64,000 nucleotides of DNA from CAYYKK01 sp046351395 (lineage in GTDB: Bacteria; Myxococcota_A; Polyangia; Polyangiales; Polyangiaceae). Numbering within the stretch: the stretch's first letter is position 1; each line of letters begins with the position of its first letter. The stretch is taken from positions 1-64,000 of the forward strand of contig JAXLYP010000002.1 in the NCBI GenBank assembly GCA_046351395.1. The letters run 5' to 3'. The notes beneath the pieces are model-generated. The model was not told the origin of the DNA. It saw only the letters and a list, made by a program, of their open reading frames with translations, and ran no database searches. A program made the position numbers and the translations under genes. Below are positions 10,347 to 18,125 of this stretch, piece after piece.

Positions 10347-12161
10347 CTACTGAATCTGGACCTGAGCGCCGCCAGGCCTTGCCGTTCGCTCCGACGTTGC
10401 CAGGGCTGCCTGAGGGAAGGTGCCCGCCGCTCCGCCCTGGCCCGGGAAGCCGGGCGAGCAAAGCACGTTCTGGGAGAAGGTGACCATCGCGCCGAAGCCG
10501 TACCCGAGACACGCGCTCGGCCCGCCGCCGCCACCGCCGCCGGGGCCCCCTTCACCGCCGTTCGAACCACTCCCGCCGTTGCCGCCGTGGCCCGCGTCAT
10601 CGTAGTCGTTCGAGGCTCCAGACCCGCCGGCGCCGCCAAACTGGCCGACCGCCCCGTTTCCGCCCTTGCCGCCTTTTCCGCCGCCACCGGTGGTCATCTC
10701 GTTGTGCTTCACGACGACCTTCCCGGACGCCGCGAAGACCGCGAAGCTCCCGCCGCCGCCACCCCCACCCTTGCCCGCTTTGCCGCCCGCGCCGCCGCAG
10801 CCACCCGCGCCGCCGCCGCCACCCCGGTCGGGGTTGCAGAACGTGCCGCCGACTTTGTCTCCGCCACCCCCGCCGCCACCCCCGCTTCCGCCTTTGCCCG
10901 ACGCGCCCGGGATCCCGTCGTCTCCGGCCGCTGGGCTGTACCCGCCCGCCGCGACGGTGCCGACCCCAGCGCCCGGGCCTCCAGCCGCCCCATTCACACC
11001 CGGTACGGTGTACGAATTGCCGAGTTGCCCGAGGTTGTTCCCTGTCGTGCCCGAGCACTGGAAGGCCGAGTCGGCGTGTCCGCCGGGACCTCCAGGGAGA
11101 CCTCCGGTGCCCGGACTTCCCATCCCGCCAGGATCCGTGCCGCACCCGCCGTCGCCACCCTTGCCACCAAACTCCACACAGGTGCCCTGCTTGCCGCCAT
11201 TTCCAGCATTGGCGCAGCTGCCGTCCGCTCCGTCCGTACCATCGTCACCCTTCGGGGCGTTCACGGGGTTCGGCCCAGCGCCGTTGGCGCCTGCACCGCC
11301 CGCGGTGCCAGGGGCCGTGTTGATGACGTTGTATTGGACGAACAATTGTCCGAGGCCGCCGCCGAACCGGATCCCATAGACACTGCCGCCCGGCGTGGGG
11401 TTCGCGTTCGCGTTGATGGTGAACCCCTCGATGTGCGTCTCCACGTCGAGCTGCGGCACGTCGAACACGGTGCCCGCCGCGTTCACGGTCGTGATCACAC
11501 CGCCCGAGCGCTTGAACTTGAAGTCCGCATCGTTTTGATCGAACCCGCCGTAGAGGTTCACGCCCGAGGGTACGGTCACCGCCTCGTTGTAGACCTCCCC
11601 CGAGACGCACACGGCGGGGACGCCGTTCGCCTGTGCGACCGCGATCCCCTGCGCGATCGTCTGCACGGGATCTTGCCGCGTGCCGGCGCCGTTCGCCGTC
11701 CCCTGGCTCGTCGACACGTAGACACATTGCTCGACGACGCCGTCGCCGCCGTCGCAGTTGTCGTCCTTGTATTGATCGTCGATGGGATCCGCGTCGCTCG
11801 TCTTCGTGCACCCGTACTCGCACCCGCACTGCGTGGGATCCGCCGGCGTGAGCGGGTTCTGATCGATGTCATACGTGTTCGTGGGACAGCCCATCGCGCA
11901 CGGGTCCACGCCCGTGCTCGAGCTGCCCATCCCGGAGGACGAGCTCGCCACCGTCGTCGCCCCCGTCGTCGCAGCGGTCGTCGAGGCGGAGGTCGAGCCG
12001 CTCGTCACCGCGCCCGTCGTGGCCTGTGTCCCATTTCCGCCACCGCCGGCGCCACCGACGAGGTCGGTGCTCCCATCGGCGCAGGAGGCCGCTCCCACGA
12101 GAGCGAACGAAGCAACCGAGAACGTGAAGAGGCTAGCTTTCAAGGTGCGCGTCGACGGCAT
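10347..12161 (-). CDS. Gly-rich lipoprotein with DUF1565-like beta-helix region
   Basis: A 604-residue protein. ATG 12161 is preferred because a lipoprotein signal begins there (LFTFSVASFALVGAASC); the frame is open for 50 codons upstream without a signal. After a Ser/Thr/Ala linker, a region with CVYVSTSQGTANGAGT...DPVQTIAQGI...VCVSGEVYNEAV...GVNLYGGFDQ resembles DUF1565/right-handed beta-helix proteins, in which rungs of parallel strands form a fibre. About residues 290-600 are extremely Gly-rich, with Gly-Gly-X and Gly-X-X tracts, resembling collagen-like or PGRS proteins. The VWA lipoprotein follows 6 bp downstream. Likely a cell-surface or spore/matrix protein (inference). Codon use is not unlike its neighbours. 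Confidence 0.8.
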   Translation of the reverse strand: MPSTRTLKASLFTFSVASFALVGAASCADGSTDLVGGAGGGGNGTQATTGAVTSGSTSASTTAATTGATTVASSSSGMGSSSTGVDPCAMGCPTNTYDIDQNPLTPADPTQCGCEYGCTKTSDADPIDDQYKDDNCDGGDGVVEQCVYVSTSQGTANGAGTRQDPVQTIAQGIAVAQANGVPAVCVSGEVYNEAVTVPSGVNLYGGFDQNDADFKFKRSGGVITTVNAAGTVFDVPQLDVETHIEGFTINANANPTPGGSVYGIRFGGGLGQLFVQYNVINTAPGTAGGAGANGAGPNPVNAPKGDDGTDGADGSCANAGNGGKQGTCVEFGGKGGDGGCGTDPGGMGSPGTGGLPGGPGGHADSAFQCSGTTGNNLGQLGNSYTVPGVNGAAGGPGAGVGTVAAGGYSPAAGDDGIPGASGKGGSGGGGGGGGDKVGGTFCNPDRGGGGGAGGCGGAGGKAGKGGGGGGGSFAVFAASGKVVVKHNEMTTGGGGKGGKGGNGAVGQFGGAGGSGASNDYDDAGHGGNGGSGSNGGEGGPGGGGGGGPSACLGYGFGAMVTFSQNVLCSPGFPGQGGAAGTFPQAALATSERTARPGGAQVQIQ

Positions 12162-12218
12162 ATCGGAAATGGTCGCGGAGCGCGCCGGCCGAGGCAAGCG
12201 CGATCGCGCTGACACGAA

Positions 12219-12233
12219 GTGCAACCCTTGCAC
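12219..12233. promoter_or_regulatory. Palindrome in the divergent promoter region, possible operator
   Basis: A perfect inverted repeat GTGCAA-CCC-TTGCAC lies in the 128-bp interval between the Gly-rich lipoprotein gene (minus) and the DUF2169 gene (plus). Six-base arms with a 3-base centre suit a dimeric regulator. The regulator is unknown, and a chance palindrome cannot be excluded. Confidence 0.35.
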
Positions 12234-12289
12234 AGGGAGGCGAGCCTTCGCGTTTTCTCCGAGCCGAGAAACGACTACGCTCGCCCGGG

Positions 12290-15118
12290 TTGAACGCTCG
12301 GAAGGGCGCATCGGTTCGGACGTCGACGCCGCACTCGTTCGTGGAGGTGCGGAGCCGCGCGCCCTTCTCGGTCGGGACGGTCCTCTGGCAGGAGACGTCC
12401 GGGCGTCTCATCGCCACGATCATCGCGAAGGCGACGTACTCCCTCGACCAAGAGGTGTGCGCCCTGTCCGAGGATCCGGAGCCGATCCTTGAGAGCGACG
12501 ACCACTGGGACGACGACCGCACGAAGAGCGTGCGCATGCCGAGCGACCTCGTGCCGTTCAAGCACGCGCCCGAGGTGCTCGTCGTCGGGCACGCCTACGC
12601 ACCGGACGAGAAGCCCGCGCACGCCATCGTCGCGCGCGTCGCCGTCGGCTCCGTCGACAAGCTCCTCCAGACGACGCCCCCGCGGCGCTTCGACATGAGC
12701 GACCGCATCGAGAGCAGCCAAGCGCAGTCGCGCATGTCGCTCCGCTACGAGGTCGCGTCCGGCGGCCCGGAGACGGACAACCCCGTCGGGATCGACACGC
12801 GCGACGAGGTGAACGGCCGGCGACGCATCCCCCAGATCGTCCCGGTGAACTACGACGTGCGGCCCAACGAGCACGTGCCCATCCTCGGCCTCGGGCCGAT
12901 CGCCCCGACGTGGCCGCGCCGCGCGCTCCTGCTCCGCAACGAGGATCGCGCGTGGCTCGGCAACCTCGTGGGCTACCGGATGCCCCACGGGTTCGACGCG
13001 CGCTTCTTCAACGCCGCGCCCGCGGATCAGCGCGTCGAGCAGATGTTCAAGGCGGACGAGCGCATCCTCCTCGAGGGGCTCCACCCCCACTTCGGTCGGC
13101 TCGTGACGAACCTCGCAGGCATTTCTCCGCGCATGGTCGGCGCGGTGCGCGCCCGCAAATTTCCGCTCCTCGTCGCTGACACGCTCCTCATCGACACGGA
13201 TCGCCAGCTCGCGACGCTCACCTATCGCGGGGTCATCCCGCTCGACAGCGATCCGCTCGAGATCGAGATCGTCGCGGACGGGTACGGCGAGGACACGAAC
13301 GTCAACGATCGCGAAGAGCCTCCGAAGCTCCACGCTTCGTCCTCCGATTCGGGGCGGGCGCGTCCGCAGCCCGCGTTCGGCGAGTCGACGCTCGAGCTCT
13401 CGCGCAGCGGGCGCGCGCCCACGATGCAGATCACCCCGTACGGTCCGAAGGCCGCGACGGGCCTGCCGTTCGCGCAGCAACAAACGGAGCCCACGCGCGC
13501 GCGGCTCCCGAGCTACAGCGACGATGGCGCGCTGCCGTTCGCCGCGCAGAGCTCCCCGGCGCCTCGGCCCCCCGCGCCGCCGCCTCCGCCGTCCCGCATG
13601 GGCGCCGGGCCGTTCCAGGAGGACACCGAAGATCCCGACGGTCCGCCGTCCGCGCTGTTCCGCGGTGCGCCACCGCCTCCTCCTCCACGCCCGTCGACGC
13701 TGTTCCAGGCGAAGCCCCCCGCTTCCTCGCCGCCGCCCGCACCTCCTCCTCCCGCACCTCCCCCACCGCCGATGATCGCGGCGCCCCCACCCGCGCCGGC
13801 CCCGGTGATCGCACCGCCCGCGGTCGTGCAGGTCCCACCCCCGGCGATGGCCGCGCCCGTGCTGTCCCCACCTTCCCCCTCCCCGCTTGGATCCCCGCTC
13901 GGAGGGACGCTCGGGAGCACGCTCGGACAATCCTTCGGCGCGCGACCGGGGACCATCGGCGAGCAGCGCGCGCACAAGGATCTTCCGGCGACGAGCGCCG
14001 ACGCGGCGCGCGTCGCGGCCGGCGCGCCCCAGGAAGCACCGCCGCCTCCGGCGCCCGTGCCGATGAAGGAGCCGCCCCTCTCGATCTCCCGAGGGGGTGC
14101 TCCCCCGCCGCCCCCGCCTCCGCCGACGACCGCAGCCGCGAAGAGCGATCCGTTTCGCGCGGCGTTCGGCGCCCGCGACGCGGCGGCGCCGTCCGCGCCG
14201 CCGGATCCCGCGCGCCCGGCGCCGAGCAACGGCGTGAGCGGCGTGAAGGCCGCGTCCGACGCGGCGGCGCGCGCGAACGCGGCCGCCGAGAAGCGCCCTC
14301 CCGCGGAGAGCTCGGCCTCGATCGCGACGCCGACACAGCGCCGCGCGCTCGTCGACCTCTACGCGTTCGAGCCCACCGTTCCGCGCCGCCTTCGCCGCTC
14401 CAAAGCGTTCGTCGAGGTGTTGAGCGACTTCGTCCCCCCGCGCGCGAAGACGCGCGCCGACGACGGCGACGCGGAGCGCGATCGGGATCGCGAAGAGCGC
14501 GGGCGCCTCGAGGTCCTCCGCGTGCTCTCGTGCGGCGCCCCCGCGGACGCGTCCGAGCTCGGCGCCCTCGTCGACGGGCACCTCGACGATCCGAACGATC
14601 TCGAGATGCCTCTCCTCCTCGTGTCCGGCGAGCTGAAGCCGCAGATGGATGAGCTCGAGGTCCTGAAGGCGATGGTGCGCGTCGCGAAGCCCCTCTCGTC
14701 GAACGACAAGAAGCTCACCACGGCGCTCGCGCTCGCCAACGAGGCCGTCTCCGCGACCCCGCCCGCGCCCACCGAGACGCTCGTCGCGCTCGCGCGCCAA
14801 ATCGAGCAAGCGACGCGCGACCTCAACCTCCCGAACCGCTATTTCGGGGAGGTCGTGGATCGCATCCTCCTCGATGCGCGCCACTACAAGCGGCGCGTCC
14901 TCCTCGGCGCGACGCGGATCCGCGCGGATCTCAGCGTCGCGGGAGGCAGCGCGATGCCCATCTATCTCCCGGACTCCGCGAAGGAGCACCTCCCGTTGCT
15001 CCCCGCGTTCCAGGCCGTCGCGCTCGTCGAGCTGCGGCCGCGCGAGGACGCGGCGGAGACGCACACCGACGCGCTCTTCGCGTTCGCCGTGGGCCGCGTG
15101 GTTCGCGCGCGAAGGTGA
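12290..15118 (+). CDS. DUF2169-domain protein with Pro-rich linker, type VI secretion-associated
   Basis: About 942 residues with TTG 12290 as the most upstream start; GTGs about 17 and 19 codons in are alternatives. Residues ~15-340 match the DUF2169 pattern known from type VI secretion loci, where these proteins accompany VgrG and effectors, probably as adaptors. Seen here are FSVGTVLWQETSGR..ATIIAKATYSL, DDHWDDD, and DQRVEQMFKADERILLEGLHP. Residues ~400-650 are a Pro/Ala-rich linker. The last ~290 residues form a separate charged, mostly helical region (TQRRALVDLYAFEPTVPRRL onward) that I do not recognise. The gene is followed 58 bp later by vgrG, which supports the assignment. The size, with its linker and C-terminal extension, is larger than a stand-alone DUF2169 protein. 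Confidence 0.8.
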   Translation: MNARKGASVRTSTPHSFVEVRSRAPFSVGTVLWQETSGRLIATIIAKATYSLDQEVCALSEDPEPILESDDHWDDDRTKSVRMPSDLVPFKHAPEVLVVGHAYAPDEKPAHAIVARVAVGSVDKLLQTTPPRRFDMSDRIESSQAQSRMSLRYEVASGGPETDNPVGIDTRDEVNGRRRIPQIVPVNYDVRPNEHVPILGLGPIAPTWPRRALLLRNEDRAWLGNLVGYRMPHGFDARFFNAAPADQRVEQMFKADERILLEGLHPHFGRLVTNLAGISPRMVGAVRARKFPLLVADTLLIDTDRQLATLTYRGVIPLDSDPLEIEIVADGYGEDTNVNDREEPPKLHASSSDSGRARPQPAFGESTLELSRSGRAPTMQITPYGPKAATGLPFAQQQTEPTRARLPSYSDDGALPFAAQSSPAPRPPAPPPPPSRMGAGPFQEDTEDPDGPPSALFRGAPPPPPPRPSTLFQAKPPASSPPPAPPPPAPPPPPMIAAPPPAPAPVIAPPAVVQVPPPAMAAPVLSPPSPSPLGSPLGGTLGSTLGQSFGARPGTIGEQRAHKDLPATSADAARVAAGAPQEAPPPPAPVPMKEPPLSISRGGAPPPPPPPPTTAAAKSDPFRAAFGARDAAAPSAPPDPARPAPSNGVSGVKAASDAAARANAAAEKRPPAESSASIATPTQRRALVDLYAFEPTVPRRLRRSKAFVEVLSDFVPPRAKTRADDGDAERDRDREERGRLEVLRVLSCGAPADASELGALVDGHLDDPNDLEMPLLLVSGELKPQMDELEVLKAMVRVAKPLSSNDKKLTTALALANEAVSATPPAPTETLVALARQIEQATRDLNLPNRYFGEVVDRILLDARHYKRRVLLGATRIRADLSVAGGSAMPIYLPDSAKEHLPLLPAFQAVALVELRPREDAAETHTDALFAFAVGRVVRARR

Positions 15119-15149
15119 TCCGATCCACCCGTCCTCGCCACGCGCGGTT

Positions 15150-15165
15150 TGGCACCGAACGTGCC
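15150..15165 (+). promoter_or_regulatory. Sigma-54-like -24/-12 element upstream of vgrG
   Basis: TGGCAC-N5-GTGC matches the sigma-54 consensus TGGCAC-N5-TTGC in GG/GC spacing and in all but one core base. A sigma-54 activator gene lies in the same cluster (19401-20843). Against this, the predicted start of transcription would fall at about 15176, right at the vgrG ATG (15177), which would make a leaderless message. The bases also form an inverted repeat (GGCAC-N5-GTGCC), so an operator or chance match is possible. Confidence 0.3.
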
Positions 15166-15176
15166 TGGCGGGAGGC

Positions 15177-17147
15177 ATGAGCGACGCGCCGGCCCCGACC
15201 TCTCCGAACGACTACGAGCTCCGCGTCGCGGGGGGCGACGCGTTCGATGTGCGGGAGTTCGCCATCGATGACGGCCTCTCCGCGCTCTTCTCGGTGGAGC
15301 TCGTCGTGCTCTCGCCGAACCCCGCGGTGGACTTCGAGTCCCACGTCGGTCAGGAGGCGTCGTTCGCGATCAAGACGGACGCCGTCACGGCCGCGTCCGG
15401 GGTGGCGCCCAGGTGGTCCGGCGTGATCTCCGAGATCCACCAGCTCCACGCCGAGCCCACCGGGCTCTCCTCGTATCTCGTGACGATCTCCCCGAGGCTC
15501 TGGATCCTCACGCAGCGCACGAACTGCCGCGTCTTCCAGCAGAAGACGGATCTCGACGTCGCGAAGGAGATCCTCGCGGAGTGGGACATCCCGCTCGAGA
15601 TCGAGTGCGCGCGCTCCTACAAGACGCGGAAGTATCGCGTGCAGTACCAAGAGAGCGACTACGCGTTCCTCTGCCGGCTCCTCGAGGCGAGCGGCATCAC
15701 GTACCTCTTCCGCACGAGCGGCGGCGTGACGAAGCTCGTGCTGCGCGACACGCCGGAGCGCGGAGAGGAGCGCGCGCAGCCCATCGATCACCAGAACGCC
15801 CCCATGGCGGGGACGTCGTTCGCGACGTCCTTCCGGGCGACTCGGATCGTGAGGCCGGGCAGGGTGGTGTTCGCCGACCACGACCCGCGCATGCCGAACC
15901 GACCTCTCACGGGGCACGCGACGACCGGCGATCACCCGCTCGAGTCGCGGCTCGAGCACTTCGTCTACAAGCCCGGTGGGTTCAAGTACGGCGTCGACGG
16001 ACCGAAGGACACGCCCGCGGCGGACGACCGCGGCAGGCACCGCACGGACGCGGGGGAGGCGAAGCGGATCGCGGAAGAGAGCGCCGCTTCGCGCCTCGCG
16101 CGATCCCAGCGGTTCGCGTTCGACTCGAACCTCGTGGATCTCATGCCGGGGCTGCGCGTCTCGATCGCCGGGCACGCGATGGCGGAGCGCTACGGCTCGC
16201 TCCTCGTCACGCGCGTGCGCTGGTCCGGTTCGAGCGAGACCCCGCCGCGCGTCTCGGTGAGCGCCGTCTCGGGATCGGCCCCCTACCGGCCCGAGCTCGT
16301 CACCCCGACGCCCGTGATCCACGGGATCGAGAGCGCGATCGTCGTCGGGCCCGCGGGCGAGACGATCCACACGGACGAGTTCGGTCGCGTGCGCGTCCAG
16401 TTCCACTGGGATCGCTACGGGAACATGGATGAGACGTCGTCCTGTTGGGTCCCGGTGAACCAGCCTTGGGCGGGCGGGAGCATGGGCGCGATCAACATCC
16501 CGCGCGTCGGCCAGGAGGTCATGGTGGGGTTCCTCGCGGGCAACCCGGAGGAGCCCATGATCGTCGGCCGCATGTACACGAACCTCCTCCGACCGCCGTT
16601 CGCTCTCCCCCAAAACAAGACCCAGAACGGCTTCAAGAGCGCGAGCGTGCCCGAGACGGGTGGGTACAACGAGCTCATGTTCGAGGACAAAGCGGGGCAC
16701 GAGCTCATCCGCCAGCGCGCCGAGAAGGACATGCAGACGCGCGTGAACAACGATCAGTCCTCCAGCATCGGCCGCCACCGGAAGGACACGATCGAGGGGA
16801 ACGACAAGGAGACCGTGCACGGCGACCAGCGGCACAGCGTGTTCCAGAACATGATCAGCGCGATCGGGAAGAACCAGATCACGAGCGTCCTCGGGAACCT
16901 CGTCTCGTCGACGGGCGCGGAGCGCCTCTTTCAAACGGTCGGCAACTTCGTGTCGGACGCGCTCAGCCATCGCATCACGAGCAAGACGGGCACGACGATC
17001 TCCGTCGGCGCGTCGACGATCCACATCGGGCCCGACTCGATCGTGATCAACACGCCCAAGCTGTTCTTGAATCCTGGCGCGGAGGCTGCGAAGCAAGCCG
17101 AGCTCGGCGGCACCGTCACGGCGCCCGCGAGCGACGGATCGCCATGA
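15177..17147 (+). CDS. vgrG: VgrG spike protein of a type VI secretion system
   Basis: A 656-residue protein from ATG 15177, directly preceded by GGAGG, which is unusually close (1 nt). The N-terminal ~340 residues are the gp27-like barrel region (YELRVAGGDAFDVREF; EWDIPLEIEC; YQESDYAFLCRLLEASGI). The gp5-like OB domain follows (GPAGETIHTDEFGRVRVQFHW, WAGGSMGAINIPRVGQEVMVGF, GNPEEPMIVGRMYT). The tail forms the beta-prism (GHRITS/GTTISVGASTIHIGP type repeats). VgrG trimers tip the Hcp tube and puncture targets. There is no fused effector domain beyond the beta-prism; only a short tail follows. It is coupled by ATGA to the ATPase gene. No other structural T6SS gene is in the window, so it is an orphan vgrG locus. 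Confidence 0.95.
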   Translation: MSDAPAPTSPNDYELRVAGGDAFDVREFAIDDGLSALFSVELVVLSPNPAVDFESHVGQEASFAIKTDAVTAASGVAPRWSGVISEIHQLHAEPTGLSSYLVTISPRLWILTQRTNCRVFQQKTDLDVAKEILAEWDIPLEIECARSYKTRKYRVQYQESDYAFLCRLLEASGITYLFRTSGGVTKLVLRDTPERGEERAQPIDHQNAPMAGTSFATSFRATRIVRPGRVVFADHDPRMPNRPLTGHATTGDHPLESRLEHFVYKPGGFKYGVDGPKDTPAADDRGRHRTDAGEAKRIAEESAASRLARSQRFAFDSNLVDLMPGLRVSIAGHAMAERYGSLLVTRVRWSGSSETPPRVSVSAVSGSAPYRPELVTPTPVIHGIESAIVVGPAGETIHTDEFGRVRVQFHWDRYGNMDETSSCWVPVNQPWAGGSMGAINIPRVGQEVMVGFLAGNPEEPMIVGRMYTNLLRPPFALPQNKTQNGFKSASVPETGGYNELMFEDKAGHELIRQRAEKDMQTRVNNDQSSSIGRHRKDTIEGNDKETVHGDQRHSVFQNMISAIGKNQITSVLGNLVSSTGAERLFQTVGNFVSDALSHRITSKTGTTISVGASTIHIGPDSIVINTPKLFLNPGAEAAKQAELGGTVTAPASDGSP

Positions 17148-18076
17148 AGCTCGGTCGAGCGACGTTCCTCGGCGTGCGCGGTGTCGCGGACGCTACCCAC
17201 GAGTTCATCCACCCGACGACGGGCGTGCCGCACTCCGTCGTCGTGTTCACGGGCCCGCCCGCGAGCGGCAAGACGCGCGTGCTCGAAGCGATCCTCGCGG
17301 GCAAGGAGGGCGCGGCGCCCTACGCGACGCCCGTCGCCCCGGAGCGCTGGCAGCGCACGCCGGGAGACGCTGCGAAGATCATCCTTCTCTGGTGGCTCTC
17401 GGAGGACGAAAGGAGGGCGGCGGGCGTCGACGACACGTGGGCCACGACCGAGGTGATCTTCGCGAGCGAAGGGCTCCGCGTCGACGCCGACGACGGCGTG
17501 CTCGCCCTGCTCGAGCGCTACGAGCACCGCGCCGATCACGGCAAGCTCGAGTACTTTCCCGCGAACCGTCAGCTGCTCCCGTACGGCGCGGCCCACGGCC
17601 TCGGCGCCGCGGAGCAGCGCCTGTATCGAGCCTCGAAGGACGAGCGGAAGTACAGCTTCGTCCCGCGCTTCCTCGGCACACTGCGTCAAGACGCGAGGAG
17701 AGCCGTGGCGTTCGCGGAGAGGCTCGCGCTCCTCGCGCCGACGCTCCGGTTCGATCCCGAGCGCGGGCGTGAGGCCTGGCACGTCCTCGAGAGCTCTGGC
17801 GCGGGCTCGAACGGCAACACACGGGACGTCACGGAGCTCTCCGCGAGCGAGATCGATGCGGTGATCTTCGCTGCGACGGCGGTGAACATCGAGCTCGCGT
17901 CCTCGATCCTCCTCGTCGATCGCCCGGAGCTCCACGCGCATCCGATGCACGCCGCGGGGCTCCTCGCGGGCCTCGCCGCGCTCGGGCCGGACAACCAGCT
18001 CATCCTGTCGACCTCGAGTCCCGAGATCCTCGGCGCGGTCGATCCGTCCGCCATCCGAGGGCTCGGTCCGCGTTGA
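17144..18076 (+). CDS. RecF/AAA-type ATPase beside vgrG, Walker B altered
   Basis: A 310-residue protein whose ATG overlaps the vgrG stop (ATGA). It has a P-loop GPPASGKT near residue 38, a signature-like LSASEIDAVIFAAT near 235, and a Walker B-like strand ILLVDRPELHAHP near 265. This arrangement is that of RecF/ABC-related AAA ATPases, which normally have DEPELHLHP; here the catalytic Glu after the Asp is Arg, and the signature lacks the usual Gly. It may therefore bind but not efficiently hydrolyse ATP. A degraded family member with another role is also possible. Translational coupling to vgrG suggests a role with the spike or its cargo, but no direct evidence is visible. No transmembrane segment. 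Confidence 0.75.
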   Translation: MKLGRATFLGVRGVADATHEFIHPTTGVPHSVVVFTGPPASGKTRVLEAILAGKEGAAPYATPVAPERWQRTPGDAAKIILLWWLSEDERRAAGVDDTWATTEVIFASEGLRVDADDGVLALLERYEHRADHGKLEYFPANRQLLPYGAAHGLGAAEQRLYRASKDERKYSFVPRFLGTLRQDARRAVAFAERLALLAPTLRFDPERGREAWHVLESSGAGSNGNTRDVTELSASEIDAVIFAATAVNIELASSILLVDRPELHAHPMHAAGLLAGLAALGPDNQLILSTSSPEILGAVDPSAIRGLGPR

Positions 18077-18125
18077 CCGAGTTTCTGGACTTCCAACGAG
18101 CGCCGGGATCGAGCAGGATGGTCGG

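Noticed and set aside
12275..15178. Long minus-strand open frame of 967 codons opposite the DUF2169 gene
   Set aside because: Its composition is Arg-rich and low in recognisable motifs, as expected for the antisense of a GC-rich gene; the plus strand shows clear family motifs.
15177..17147. Possible effector extension on VgrG
   Set aside because: The sequence ends soon after the beta-prism repeats with only a short tail; no toxin-like domain is present.
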